The notes below the pieces were generated by a model that saw only the letters and a program-made list of their open reading frames with translations, had not been told where the DNA came from and searched no databases. A program made the position numbers and the translations under genes. DNA of 64,000 nucleotides from Myxococcales bacterium (GTDB taxonomy: Bacteria; Myxococcota; Myxococcia; Myxococcales; JAJYLH01), in contig JAJYLH010000004.1 in assembly GCA_021787845.1 (NCBI GenBank), positions 124,001-188,000 on the forward strand, written 5' to 3'. Positions 1-10,785 of the stretch are shown here, in pieces; positions within the stretch are counted from its first letter, which is position 1; each line of letters opens with the position of its first letter.

Positions 1-857
1 TGCTCCGCCGCCGCCGTCTGGAGCTGGTCGTCCCTCTCCCGCATCGCCGCCGCCGCCCGGTCGTCGCGCTCGGAGAAGAGCTTGATCAGGTCGTCCTTCT
101 CCCGAAGCCCCCGCTGGGCCGCGTCCGCCTCGGCCGCCTTCGCCGCCGCCCGCCCCTCGAGGTCCTTGGCCTGCCTCTCGAGCGTGTCGAGCTGCCGCTT
201 GCTCTCCAGGAGCACTCCTGCTTCCACCCGCTTGCGTTCTCGCTCCAGCTCCTCGGGGCTGTAGTAGGCCTCTTTTTCCTGGAGCGAGGCCGCGAGCCGC
301 CGGTTCTCCTCGTCGCGCTCGCGCATCAGCTCCCTGAGCTTCGCGAGCTCGTCCTTGGTCCCCGAGACCGCCTGGTCCGCGGCGAACTTCTCGCGCTCGG
401 CGAACTCCGAGCGCATCCGGTCCATCTCCTGCTCCAGGGTCTTGTAGCGGGCCTGGAGCGTCGAAAGCTCGAGCTGGAGCTCGCCCGCCCGCGCGCCCTC
501 CTCTGCCTTGGGGGGCGGCGGCGCAGCCGCTGGGGCGGAGCGCACCTGCTGAGGCGCCTTCCGGGCCGCCGCCGCGGAGACGAACTGGCAGACCACCGGC
601 CCGAAAGCGAGGCGGTCGCCGTTCTTGAGCGCCTCCCGGTCGATGTCGGCGTTGTTGACCAGGGTCCCGTTGGTCGACCCGAGGTCCATCACCCACCACT
701 GGTCGTTCTCGGCCCAGATTTTCGCGTGCTTGGAGGAGACCCCCGCGTCCGGCAACCGCACGTCGTTCGAGGGCGCCCGGCCGATGAAGTTGGGCTCGAG
801 CTGCAGATCGATCTCCTGGCCCTTGAGCGAGCCATTCAAAATTCTTAACGTCGCCAT
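1..857 (-). CDS. FHA-domain protein with long coiled coil (C-terminus cut off)
   Basis: A gene reading leftwards off the window; the first 285 codons are present. Residues about 1-90 form a forkhead-associated domain, a phosphothreonine-binding fold, shown by IGRAPSNDVRL, the SSKHAKI segment and LGSTNGTLVN. A short Ala/Pro-rich linker (APAAAPPPPK) follows. From about residue 125 to the edge the sequence is Glu/Arg/Leu-rich heptads, for example LERERKRVEAG, typical of a long coiled coil. No signal peptide or membrane segment is seen, so a cytoplasmic phospho-dependent scaffold is the natural inference. The start ATG gives a canonical FHA N-terminus (MATLRILNGSLKGQEIDL). A sigma-70-like promoter lies just upstream. 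The partner kinase and the C-terminal part are unknown. Confidence 0.85.
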   Translation of the reverse strand, partial: MATLRILNGSLKGQEIDLQLEPNFIGRAPSNDVRLPDAGVSSKHAKIWAENDQWWVMDLGSTNGTLVNNADIDREALKNGDRLAFGPVVCQFVSAAAARKAPQQVRSAPAAAPPPPKAEEGARAGELQLELSTLQARYKTLEQEMDRMRSEFAEREKFAADQAVSGTKDELAKLRELMRERDEENRRLAASLQEKEAYYSPEELERERKRVEAGVLLESKRQLDTLERQAKDLEGRAAAKAAEADAAQRGLREKDDLIKLFSERDDRAAAAMRERDDQLQTAAAE

Positions 858-905
858 CGGCGGCACCCCAGATGTCGGGCCGAACAGCACGGCACCGGAA
901 GAGCG

Positions 906-934
906 CGAATATCCCACACCGGACAGCAAATCAA
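906..934 (-). promoter_or_regulatory. Candidate sigma-70-type promoter of the FHA gene
   Basis: On the minus strand, TTGATT (934-929) is followed after 17 bases by TATTCG (911-906). This places a transcription start near 899, about 40 bases before the FHA ATG at 857. It was assigned by eye and only the -10 to -35 spacing supports it. Confidence 0.4.
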
Positions 935-1014
935 CAACGCGTTCGCGGGGTCGCCCGCCGGCCGGAGGCCGGGCGGGGCGGTCCGGGGAGCGGGCTGGCC
1001 GGCGGTCCGGGGCC

Positions 1015-1044
1015 TTGACCTTCGCCTCCGAGTCCAGTTAGTAG
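1015..1044 (+). promoter_or_regulatory. Candidate sigma-70-type promoter of the pyrophosphatase gene
   Basis: TTGACC (1015-1020) and TAGTAG (1039-1044) are separated by 18 bases, giving a start near 1051 and an untranslated leader of about 118 bases before the ATG at 1169. Confidence 0.4.
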
Positions 1045-1168
1045 GGCGCCCGTTTTTCGCAGGCCGCACCCGATGGGCAAGAGGTGGCGGCGCTGTTTCT
1101 CAACACGCTTGCGCTCCCGCCGAGGCGGCACCGTCGCCGAGGTCCAGAAAGGGAGCGATGGAGGCGAC

Positions 1169-3682
<2,514 letters not shown>

Positions 3683-3709
3683 GCGGCGAACCGAGTGAAC
3701 GCGTGATGG

Positions 3710-3741
3710 CACGGCCTCCTGGAGCGGTTCAGGGGGCCGTG
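3710..3741 (+). terminator. Possible terminator hairpin after the pyrophosphatase gene
   Basis: CACGGCCTCC pairs with GGGGGCCGTG (one G-U wobble) across a 12-base loop, starting about 28 bases past the stop codon. No T-tract follows, so intrinsic termination is uncertain. Confidence 0.3.
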
Positions 3742-3816
3742 TCCGTCTCGGGGGAACCCTGAGGGCGGCGGGCGGGCGCAAGAGCCGGCACTACCCGACG
3801 GTCCTGGCATCAGGCC

Positions 3817-3849
3817 GATCAGACCGATCGGTCCGATCGGTCCGATTGA
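3817..3849. repeat. 9-bp GATC tandem repeat, copy 1
   Basis: Units GATCAGACC, GATCGGTCC and GATCGGTCC plus a decayed fourth, in the gap between the convergent pyrophosphatase and SDR genes. It belongs to the same family as the arrays at 10649, 48918 and 54608. Confidence 0.8.
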
Positions 3850-3968
3850 CGCCGACGGCCAGCGCGCGGCAGCGGGGGTGAAGGGCGCTGGGCCGCTCCG
3901 CGACGCTCTTCAGCTCCGCTCCTGGTCAGCCCGAAGCGACGAGCCGCACGCGGCGTGAACGCCAAGGC

Positions 3969-4736
3969 CTACTTCGGCTGCATCCGGAGCGCGCCGTCGA
4001 GGCGGATGGTCTCGCCGTTGATCATCGGGTTCTCGCAGATGTGGACCGCGAGCTGGGCGTACTCGGCGGGCCGTCCGAGGCGAGAGGGGAAGGGCACCTG
4101 CTTGCCGAGAGAGGCGCGGATCGGCTCGGGAAGCCCGGCGAGCATCGGGGTGTCGAAGATGCCCGGCGCGATGGTGTTGACGCGGATGCCGAAGCTTGCG
4201 AGCTCGCGGGCGATGGGGAGGGTCATCCCGACGATGCCGCCCTTGGAAGCGGAGTAGGCGGCCTGGCCGATCTGCCCTTCGAACGCGGCGACCGAAGCGG
4301 TGCCGACGATGACGCCGCGCTCGCCGTTCTCGTCAGGCGTGTTCGCGGTCATCGCCAGGGCGGCGAGGCGGATGGCGTTGAACTGGCCGACGAGGTTCAC
4401 CTCGATCGTCTTCTCGAACTTGGCGAGCGGCATCGGGCCTTCCTTGCCGAGCACGCGGCCGGCGGTGCCGATGCCGGCGCAGCCGACCAGCACGTGGACG
4501 CCGCCGAGCTCGCTCTTCGCCAGCTCCACCGCCGCCTGGACGGCCTGTTCGCTCGCGACGTTGGTCTCGACGAACCGGGCGGCCGCGCCGATGGCCTTCT
4601 GGGCGGCCTCGCCGGCCTCGCGGTTGACGTCGAGCAGGAGCACTTTCGCTCCCTTCGCGACCAGCGCCTCCGCGGTCGCGCGCCCGAGACCGCTCGCGCC
4701 GCCGGTGACGAGCGCCACCTTGCCCGAAAGATTCAT
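3969..4736 (-). CDS. SDR-family NAD-dependent dehydrogenase (3-hydroxyacyl-CoA dehydrogenase type 2-like)
   Basis: A 255-residue classical short-chain dehydrogenase. Visible are the Rossmann glycine motif TGGASGLG, an acidic LLLDV at the end of strand 2 that favours NAD, VGCAGIG in place of the usual NNAG, and the catalytic Ser...Tyr-x3-Lys in [11 protein letters not shown]...YSASKGG. The C-terminus ([32 protein letters not shown]) resembles the HSD10/3-hydroxyacyl-CoA dehydrogenase type 2 group, which acts in fatty-acid and branched-chain amino-acid breakdown. It stands alone between a convergent neighbour and a lipoprotein gene, so context gives no pathway. AGGAG precedes the ATG. The family is certain; the substrate is inferred. 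Confidence 0.88.
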   Translation of the reverse strand: MNLSGKVALVTGGASGLGRATAEALVAKGAKVLLLDVNREAGEAAQKAIGAAARFVETNVASEQAVQAAVELAKSELGGVHVLVGCAGIGTAGRVLGKEGPMPLAKFEKTIEVNLVGQFNAIRLAALAMTANTPDENGERGVIVGTASVAAFEGQIGQAAYSASKGGIVGMTLPIARELASFGIRVNTIAPGIFDTPMLAGLPEPIRASLGKQVPFPSRLGRPAEYAQLAVHICENPMINGETIRLDGALRMQPK

Positions 4737-4911
4737 GTCGGCTCCTGCGCGCGGAGGTCCTCATCGCCGCGCCTCGATGAACGACGGCGGCGGTCTAGCG
4801 CGAAAACGCGAGACGGGGAAGCGCCCGGTTTCGTGAGGCGGAAGCGGCCACGCTCGCGCGGGCGGCGTCACCGCGGCGGCGGGATGGCGAAGCGCGGTCC
4901 GGACCGCGAGC

Positions 4912-5973
4912 TCAGTTCGACTGCGGCAGCGGGTAGCAGGTGCCGTAGCCGTCCTGATAGCTCCAGTCGGCGTTGCAGACGCCCTGGAGCTTGCACGGGT
5001 ACCCGCCGAGGCTGGAACACTCCTCGGCCGCGGTCGTCAGCCCTCCAAAAGCGCAGTAGGTCCCCGTCGGGCAGCTGTCCGGGTCGACCGAGAGCCCGTT
5101 CGAGTACTGGTTGATCGTCACCTGGCACTGGATGGTGCAGTAGCGCTCCCCCGTGTCGGCTTCGAAGCAGGCATACCCGCTCTGGCAGTCCGACGGCTCG
5201 CCCTCGCGACACGGCGAGCAGATCTGACCGGCCGCCTCGTGGGGGAGCGTGCTCGGCCCGTGGCAGACCCCGCCGATGGGCTGGCAGACCTTGCCCTTCC
5301 CGCCCGGGTCGGCCGCGCAGGTCTCGAACGGGTCCCCGACGGTCACGATGTTGCCCTGGCTGTCCTGATCCTTCTCGGGCCTCGGACAGTCGCTGTCGCT
5401 GCTGCACGTCTTCGCGCAGTAGTGCTCGCCGTTCTTGTCGGTCGCGCACTTGTCGCTCAACGGGCACTGGTCGTCGGTCGCGCAGGGCGTGCACTCGGTG
5501 CGCTTCAGACACACGCGCTCGGTGGGCTTGGTCGCGTCGGGAACGCCGCAGAAGAAGGTCGGGGGGCAGTCGCGATCGGACTGACAGGAGGTCGTGCAGT
5601 AGGCGGCGGCGTCGCAGGCGGCGGCATAGAGGCAGGAGAAGCCGTTCGCGCAGGGGTTCTCGCCGCCGCAGCCGCCGGCGCTGACCGCGCAGTTGGTCCC
5701 GTACCCGCCTTGCGCAGGGTTCTTCCAACTCGCCTTCAGACACGACGAGGTGGAGTCCTTCGGGTCGGCGAGACCGCAGTCGAACCCCGTCGGACAGTCG
5801 CCCTGGACGGAGCAGTCGCGGGTGCAGACCCCGTGGGAGCAGTTTCCGCTGTTGCAGTCGGCGGAGGCGTGGCACGAGGAGCCGATCAAGGCGAGCGTCT
5901 TGGCCGGCGAGCCAGAGTTGCAGGCGGAAACCACCGCGGCGAGCGCGGCGAGAACGACGAGTGCGCGGCGCAT
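4912..5973 (-). CDS. Cys-rich secreted lipoprotein
   Basis: A 353-residue protein with a short lipoprotein signal (MRRALVVLAALAAVVSAC; acylated Cys about residue 18). The mature part has more than thirty cysteines arranged as repeated Cys-x(n)-DC-x(n)-C units, such as SSCHASADCNSGNCSHGVC, DCPTGFDCG and DCPPTFFCG. Such disulphide-rich surface lipoproteins are common in Myxococcota and have no assigned enzymatic activity. The next gene rightwards is divergent and encodes a thioredoxin-fold protein, so a disulphide link between them is possible but speculative. No known catalytic domain is recognised. Confidence 0.75.
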   Translation of the reverse strand: MRRALVVLAALAAVVSACNSGSPAKTLALIGSSCHASADCNSGNCSHGVCTRDCSVQGDCPTGFDCGLADPKDSTSSCLKASWKNPAQGGYGTNCAVSAGGCGGENPCANGFSCLYAAACDAAAYCTTSCQSDRDCPPTFFCGVPDATKPTERVCLKRTECTPCATDDQCPLSDKCATDKNGEHYCAKTCSSDSDCPRPEKDQDSQGNIVTVGDPFETCAADPGGKGKVCQPIGGVCHGPSTLPHEAAGQICSPCREGEPSDCQSGYACFEADTGERYCTIQCQVTINQYSNGLSVDPDSCPTGTYCAFGGLTTAAEECSSLGGYPCKLQGVCNADWSYQDGYGTCYPLPQSN

Positions 5974-6076
5974 GGACGCATCCGTTAGCCGCGATCGCGC
6001 AGGAAGTCAACTGACCGCGCGGCCGGCCGCGTCTGCGCCGGACGATCGCGGAAGAGCGCCCCGGCCCGGGCCCCGG

Positions 6077-6106
6077 TTGACAGGGCGGCCGGCCGGCCCC
6101 TAATAG
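6077..6106 (+). promoter_or_regulatory. Sigma-70-type promoter of the thioredoxin-fold operon
   Basis: TTGACA (6077-6082), 18 bases, then TAATAG (6101-6106). Transcription would begin near 6113, downstream of an ATG at 6111. This excludes that ATG and supports translation from 6135. Confidence 0.55.
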
Positions 6107-6134
6107 TCGGATGATTTTCGTGGGCGAGGTGCGC

Positions 6135-6776
6135 ATGCGGGTTGGGACACTGGGGGCGATCGTCGTGCTGTGCGGCGGGTTGATGGGGGCTCAGGGAAGC
6201 TGCGGCGGCTCGTCGGGGCCCTCGACCGTCATCGAGCAGGGCAAGGGCGGTGCCGCTGCCCAGTGCGACCCGAAGACCTACCCGTGCGGGCCGTACGGCA
6301 CCCAAGTCGGCAGCGTGATCCAGAACCTCTCCTTCCCAGGCCGGGTGAACGCGACCGCGCCGGTGACGACCATCAGCCTCTCGGACTTCTATCAAAACAA
6401 GAAAATCCAGGCGCTCGCCATCTCGGCGACCGCGTGGTGGTGCCCGCCCTGCAACGACGAGCAGCCGCCGGCCGAAAAGCTGTACCAGGGCTACCAGGCC
6501 GAGGGCGATGGGGTCGCGTTCCTGGAAGCGTCCATCCAGAAGACGGACGGTTCGCCGGCGGACATGACGTCCACCGACGCCTGGCGCGCGAAGTACAACC
6601 TGACCTTCGACCTGGTCTGCGACCCGACCAACGTCCTCCAGCCCTACTACAACATCAACGCCTTCCCGATGAACATGGTCGTGCGCACGAGCGACATGCG
6701 CATCGTCTGGCAGTTCAACGGCGAGGACATGGCCGGACTCAAGAACGCCATCGACCAGGTGCTGGCGAACCCGTGA
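6135..6776 (+). CDS. Secreted TlpA/ResA-like thioredoxin-fold protein
   Basis: 213 residues. The start at 6135 is preceded by GAGGT at proper spacing and fits the promoter. An N-terminal export signal contains a Cys near residue 23 (AQGSC), but this is a poor lipobox, so lipidation is uncertain. The redox motif is WWCPPC (Cys about 103 and 106) in ISATAWWCPPCNDEQPP, as in periplasmic thiol-disulphide oxidoreductases. The C-terminal thioredoxin half (VCDPTNVLQPYYNINAFPMNMVV) includes the cis-Pro position. Other cysteines (AQCD, YPCG) are unusual for the family. The stop overlaps the GTG of the next, also thioredoxin-like, gene by four bases, so the two are translationally coupled. The target protein is unknown. 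Confidence 0.82.
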   Translation: MRVGTLGAIVVLCGGLMGAQGSCGGSSGPSTVIEQGKGGAAAQCDPKTYPCGPYGTQVGSVIQNLSFPGRVNATAPVTTISLSDFYQNKKIQALAISATAWWCPPCNDEQPPAEKLYQGYQAEGDGVAFLEASIQKTDGSPADMTSTDAWRAKYNLTFDLVCDPTNVLQPYYNINAFPMNMVVRTSDMRIVWQFNGEDMAGLKNAIDQVLANP

Positions 6777-7291
6777 GGCGCAGGGCGCTCTTCCTCTCGC
6801 TGACCCTCGCCGCCTGCGCGACCTCCCCCGCGACGAAATCCTCGAGCACCGCGGGGCCCTCCGGGCAGGCGACGGATTTCTCGCTGGAGGACCTCGACGG
6901 CCATGAGGTGCGACTCTCCGACTTCGCCGGCAAGGTGGTGCTCCTCGACTTCTGGGCGACCTGGTGCACGCCGTGTCAGGCCGAGCTGCCCTATCTCGAG
7001 AAGATCTACGAAAAGCACAAAGCCCAGGGCTTCGTCCTCCTCGGGATCTCGATGGACGGCCCGGAAACCATCGCCACCGTTCCGACCATCGTCCGCCAGT
7101 ACGACCTTTCGTTCCCGGTCTTGCTCGACAAGGAAACCGAAGTGGTCGGCATCTACAACCCGATGCGGACCGCGCCCTTCCAAGTCCTGATCGATCGTCA
7201 CGGCCGGATCGTGAAAACCCGCCAGGGATACGACCTGGGCGACGAGAAGCTGATCGAGCGCGACGTGGTCCAGACCTTGAAGGCGACGTAG
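6773..7291 (+). CDS. Thioredoxin-fold lipoprotein (TlpA/ResA family)
   Basis: 172 residues from a GTG that overlaps the previous stop (GTGA). The leader MRRRALFLSLTLAAC is a good lipobox with Cys15 as the acylation site. The redoxin domain follows: DFSLEDLDGHEVRLSDFAGKV, then FWATWCTPC (Cys65, Cys68), then FPVLLDKETEVVGIYNPMRTAPFQVLIDRHG, with the TAP cis-Pro. This is close to classical ResA/TlpA membrane-anchored reductases that keep extracytoplasmic thiols reduced, for example in cytochrome c maturation. It is coupled to the upstream CPPC protein and followed after 15 bases by a probable outer-membrane barrel, so the three form one operon. Confidence 0.88.
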   Translation: MRRRALFLSLTLAACATSPATKSSSTAGPSGQATDFSLEDLDGHEVRLSDFAGKVVLLDFWATWCTPCQAELPYLEKIYEKHKAQGFVLLGISMDGPETIATVPTIVRQYDLSFPVLLDKETEVVGIYNPMRTAPFQVLIDRHGRIVKTRQGYDLGDEKLIERDVVQTLKAT

Positions 7292-7306
7292 GATCGCGCT
7301 CCACCG

Positions 7307-8869
7307 ATGATTCGCCGCGCGCTCCTCGCCACCGCTGCCGCTCTCTTCGTCTCGGCCACCGCGCGGGCGTACAATGCCCAGCTCTTCGGCCACCCGCTCC
7401 GCCTCGACCTGACCGATTCCTTCGACCTCGCCTGGCACGGCGACTCGGGCGACCCGACCATCGCCAAGAACTTCGGCGAGCTCGTCAATCACCTGAACGT
7501 CGACGGCGCCACCGGACCGTGGCTGTTGCAACTGAGGCTCGACACCTCGGACTACGCCTACTCGCCGCAGGAACAGAACCGGTACGAGCAGAACCCGGTC
7601 GACCTCCAGAACCAGATTGGACCGGTGCCGCGCATCTTCGAGAAGATGGCGCTCAGCTATCGCAGCCGGCACCTCGACGCGACGCTGGGCGACTTCTACG
7701 CGAGCTTCGGACGCGGGCTGGTGCTGTCGATTCGGAAGTTCGACGAGCTGGGCATCGACACCACGCTCTTCGGCGGCAAGGTGGTCGGCCGGCTCGGACG
7801 CTTCACGGGAACGCTCCTGGCCGGCGAAACCAACACGCAGAACCTGGACCCGACCACCGCGACCTACACGCTCGACCCGAACGACGAGATCGCCGCGGCT
7901 CGCGCCGCCTACCGCCTGCCGCACGAGGTGACCGTCGGCGCTCACGGCCTTATCGGCCAGGCGGCGACCAAGGAATCGTTCCTCCAACGAAACCCGGACC
8001 GGTACCGGAGGGCTGGCGTCACCGTCGACGCGCCGCGGGCGGCGAAATGGCTCTCGCTCTACGGCGAATACGCGCACCAGGACGACACGGTGCAGGATCA
8101 CGGAACGACGGGCGACGCCTTCTACGCCTCGGCGACCGCGTACGCCGGCAAGACGACCTGGCTCTTCGAGGGCAAGCGCTACGACCACTACCAGGCGTGG
8201 TTCCCCTCGAACGACACCCTTCACGTGGCGCCGTACATGGTGCCGCCGACGCTCGAACGGATTACGGTACCGCTGACGGAGAACGACAACGTTACCGCTG
8301 GGCGTCTGCGCGCGGACGTCGACCTGTCGCCGTCGCTCACCGTCTACGGCTCTGGAGAGTATGGAAACGAGCCCCAGGAAGCGGACCCTCTGCATCTCGC
8401 CGACGCCTACGCCGGCGCGAACGTGCGCTGGCAAGGCGGTCTCGGACACGTCTTCCCGCTATTCGAATGGCGCGAGGAGACGCGAGACTCCGACGGGTCC
8501 ACCTACTCCAAGCTCGTCGCGTTCGAATACGACCTCGCGCAGCCTGTCCGGGGCGCGTGGTCCGTCGAGAGCGACGGGCAGGTATGGCTGCGCGAGGAGA
8601 CCGGGGTCGCCTGGCGCGAGGGGCAAGCCTACCTCGCGCTCAAGCACGCCCCCGATTGGGTCGTCACCGTCGGCTACGAGTTCAACGACCGGCCACCGCA
8701 GAAGCAGACGAGCTTCTTCAACGCCAGCGCCGTGTGGAACATCACCTCCGCGACCAGCCTCACCTTGTTCGTCGGCGGCCAGCGCCCGGGCCTCAAGTGC
8801 GTCTCCGGCGTCTGCCGCACCTTCCCGGCGTTCAACGGCGCGCGCCTGGAGCTCGTCGCCCGCGGGTGA
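7307..8869 (+). CDS. Probable outer-membrane beta-barrel protein (DUF6029-like)
   Basis: 520 residues with a signal peptide (MIRRALLATAAALFVSATARA). The mature protein is built from alternating polar/hydrophobic strands with many aromatic residues at strand ends (WLLQLRLDTSDYAYSP, SLYGEYAHQD, KTTWLFEGKRYDHY, DWVVTVGYEFNDRPPQ, SLTLFVGGQRPG), as expected of a transmembrane barrel. DFYASFGRGLVLSIRK resembles a segment I associate with DUF6029 proteins, but this is memory, not a search. It sits last in the operon with the two thioredoxin-fold proteins. Function is unknown; it could carry a disulphide the oxidoreductases maintain. Confidence 0.65.
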   Translation: MIRRALLATAAALFVSATARAYNAQLFGHPLRLDLTDSFDLAWHGDSGDPTIAKNFGELVNHLNVDGATGPWLLQLRLDTSDYAYSPQEQNRYEQNPVDLQNQIGPVPRIFEKMALSYRSRHLDATLGDFYASFGRGLVLSIRKFDELGIDTTLFGGKVVGRLGRFTGTLLAGETNTQNLDPTTATYTLDPNDEIAAARAAYRLPHEVTVGAHGLIGQAATKESFLQRNPDRYRRAGVTVDAPRAAKWLSLYGEYAHQDDTVQDHGTTGDAFYASATAYAGKTTWLFEGKRYDHYQAWFPSNDTLHVAPYMVPPTLERITVPLTENDNVTAGRLRADVDLSPSLTVYGSGEYGNEPQEADPLHLADAYAGANVRWQGGLGHVFPLFEWREETRDSDGSTYSKLVAFEYDLAQPVRGAWSVESDGQVWLREETGVAWREGQAYLALKHAPDWVVTVGYEFNDRPPQKQTSFFNASAVWNITSATSLTLFVGGQRPGLKCVSGVCRTFPAFNGARLELVARG

Positions 8870-9024
8870 GTCGGAGCGCTTCCGCACCCTCGCCCGTAGG
8901 AAGTCGGCGCGTTCGGTCTCGGTCCGGGACCTTCGCTCAGGGTGCGGACGAGACGTCCGTGCTCCGACTCCGATGCCGCGCGCCCCTTGCGCCCCAAGTC
9001 GATCGCGGGCACGCTCGCGGAGCG

Positions 9025-9411
9025 ATGCGCGCACTGCTGCTAGTGCTGGTCATTTCGCTCCTGGGCGCGCCCGCGCGCTCGACGCCGCCCGACCCGTACG
9101 CGGGCGCGAGCGAGACCCGCGAGCTGAAGGTCGGCCAGACGGTCGACTATCGGCCGCCCGGCGTCGTCGTGCAGCTCATCTGCGATCACGTCGGCAAGCT
9201 GATATCGGTCACCGCGACCGGGCAGGTGCTCCACATCACCGGGCTCGCGCCCGGCGTGACCGCGTGCAGCATCCACGGCGTGCGCGACCGCGACGACGCG
9301 CCCGACGGGGGGCACAGCGGCGCTCTCGACTACCGAATCCTGGTGAAGTTTCAGGTCCTGCCGCGCGAGCGGCCGCCCCGACGCCATCAGGTCCCCCGCC
9401 CGGCCCCTTAG
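9025..9411 (+). CDS. Small secreted protein with pilus-assembly N-domain-like fold
   Basis: 128 residues starting at an ATG preceded by GGAG. A signal peptide (MRALLLVLVISLLGAPARS) leads into about 85 residues: RELKVGQTVDY...GVVVQLICDHVGKLISVTATGQVLHITGLAPGVTACSIHG. The arrangement (a log-like beta strand, VGKLISVT, then a GLAPGxT turn) resembles the N-terminal domain of CpaC/type II secretion-related pilus proteins, where it precedes a secretin. No secretin domain follows, and the tail is a short Arg/Pro stretch. The similarity is weak, so this is a tentative fold call with no defined function. Confidence 0.5.
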   Translation: MRALLLVLVISLLGAPARSTPPDPYAGASETRELKVGQTVDYRPPGVVVQLICDHVGKLISVTATGQVLHITGLAPGVTACSIHGVRDRDDAPDGGHSGALDYRILVKFQVLPRERPPRRHQVPRPAP

Positions 9412-9564
9412 GCGCCTTTGCGCTCAGCCTCCCGGCCGGCCTTCCAAAGGTTCGGCAGCCCTCCCTCCGAGCGGTAGCGCAGCCGCCAGGTCAGCGGCCG
9501 CCGACGGCTCGCCCCGCCGGCCGCGAGAAATGCGAGCGTGCGCCGAACGGTTCGCGTGGGGACG

Positions 9565-10572
9565 ATGCCGCGCGCGCACGACAGACCGATTGCTCGGCTC
9601 GCCCTCATCGTGCTCGTCTCGGCGGGCTTGCACACGCTGTTGTGGCTCGGGCTGCGCCATCGTCCTCGACCGGCGCCGCCGAGGAAGAACGAGCGGATAT
9701 CGATCGAGGTGACCGAGGTCGCGCCGCCGAAGCCGGCCGCGCCTCAGCCGCCGGTCCGACCGCCGCCCCGTCCGAAGGCGCCCGCGCTCGCCGTCCGCCG
9801 AATACGCCGGCCGGCAGCGCAGCCGAAGCCCGTGCGACGGCCGCCGGTTTCGCCGCCTCGGGCTCCGCGGCTCGCCCACCGGGGCGGCGCGCCGACCACG
9901 CCACCGGGACCTCCAGGAGCGCCGAAGCCCAGCGGGCGGCCGGTGAGCCTCTTCGACGCCTCCGTGGTCGGGCTCGCGTTGAAGGGAACGAATCCGCTCC
10001 TGCCCAACGCCCACCGCCTCCAGGTGAACGGCGACGACCCGAGCTCAGCCGCGGCGGAGAAGGCGCGCGTGGAACAACGCCTGGGGCAAGCGGTGCAGCA
10101 AGCCGTCGTGGGCGCGGCCGTCAAGAGCCGCTTTCTCGCGACCAACTGCGACGACGGGATCGACAACAACTTCGACGGCGAAATCGACTGCGCGGACGAA
10201 GGCTGCCGCCAGCTCGCGATCTGCGACTTCACCGGCGTCTATCTCGACCACCGGTCGGAGCCGATTCCCGGGCAGGGCACGGTGACGCGGACGTTCCGCG
10301 TCGGGCAGGAGGGCCGGGTGCGCAAGCTGTCGCTGAAGATCGACGTCTTCGCGTCTTCGCCGGGCGACCTCGCGGTGACGCTCGTCGGCCCGAACGGCAA
10401 GCACGCCGTCCTCCGGCAGCCCGACCGGGCGGATGGGACCTGGACGAGCGGCTACTACGTGCGCGACTTCAACGGCATCCCAGCCGCCGGCCGCTGGACG
10501 CTGATCATCCAGGACCGCTACGCCGGAGCAGGAGGGATGCTGCGCGACTGGGCGATGTACGTGACGAGCTGA
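9565..10572 (+). CDS. TonB-like protein with C-terminal proprotein-convertase P domain
   Basis: 335 residues. The N-terminus is TonB-like: one transmembrane helix (ARLALIVLVSAGLHTLLWLGL, residues about 10-30), then a Pro/Arg-rich stretch (PPKPAAPQPPVRPPPRPK). The middle has TNCDDGIDNNFDGEIDC, the Asp/Cys motif often seen in myxobacterial surface proteins. Residues about 235-335 match a P/homo B domain: VRKLSLKIDVFASSPGDLAVTLVGPNG, GTWTSGYYVRDFNG, AGRWTLIIQDRYAGAGGMLRDWAMYV. P domains normally follow a subtilisin protease, but none is present here. The TonB C-terminal domain is replaced by the P domain, so classical energy transduction is unlikely. ATG 9565 is preferred over 9538 because GGGGAC is correctly placed. 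Confidence 0.7.
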   Translation: MPRAHDRPIARLALIVLVSAGLHTLLWLGLRHRPRPAPPRKNERISIEVTEVAPPKPAAPQPPVRPPPRPKAPALAVRRIRRPAAQPKPVRRPPVSPPRAPRLAHRGGAPTTPPGPPGAPKPSGRPVSLFDASVVGLALKGTNPLLPNAHRLQVNGDDPSSAAAEKARVEQRLGQAVQQAVVGAAVKSRFLATNCDDGIDNNFDGEIDCADEGCRQLAICDFTGVYLDHRSEPIPGQGTVTRTFRVGQEGRVRKLSLKIDVFASSPGDLAVTLVGPNGKHAVLRQPDRADGTWTSGYYVRDFNGIPAAGRWTLIIQDRYAGAGGMLRDWAMYVTS

Positions 10573-10648
10573 AAATCGCCCGCCGCGGGTGACGTTCAAG
10601 CGGTCGGCGGGTTCGACCGTGCCTCGAGGCCGCCAAGTCCTCCACGTC

Positions 10649-10689
10649 GATCGGACCGATCCGACGGATCCGACCGATCGGTCCGATCG
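10649..10689. repeat. 9-bp GATC tandem repeat, copy 2
   Basis: Units GATCGGACC, GATCCGACG, GATCCGACC and GATCGGTCC plus a partial fifth, lying between the convergent P-domain gene and uvrA. Confidence 0.85.
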
Positions 10690-10785
10690 CCCGCGGCGCC
10701 AAGGCAGCTCCGGGTGAAGCCGAGACCGTTCTGCGAGAGCGGTCCTGCCCGCCTTCGCGAGCGGCCCGGCGCTTCGCTCGCGCGC

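Larger units (their letters stand above)
858..1168. other. Divergent intergenic region, FHA gene / pyrophosphatase gene
   Basis: These 311 bases separate the divergent FHA and pyrophosphatase genes. They hold one candidate promoter for each direction and a very G/C-rich middle (about 945-1012) made of CCGG/GGCCGG runs. No coding sequence is convincing. An upstream in-frame extension of the pyrophosphatase (from 1073) is Arg-rich, lacks family similarity and precedes a clear signal peptide, so I treat it as leader. Confidence 0.5.

Noticed and set aside
6111-6134. ATG at 6111 as start of the first thioredoxin-fold gene
   Set aside because: The promoter -10 box lies at 6101-6106, so the codon is at or before the transcription start, and 6135 has a proper ribosome site.
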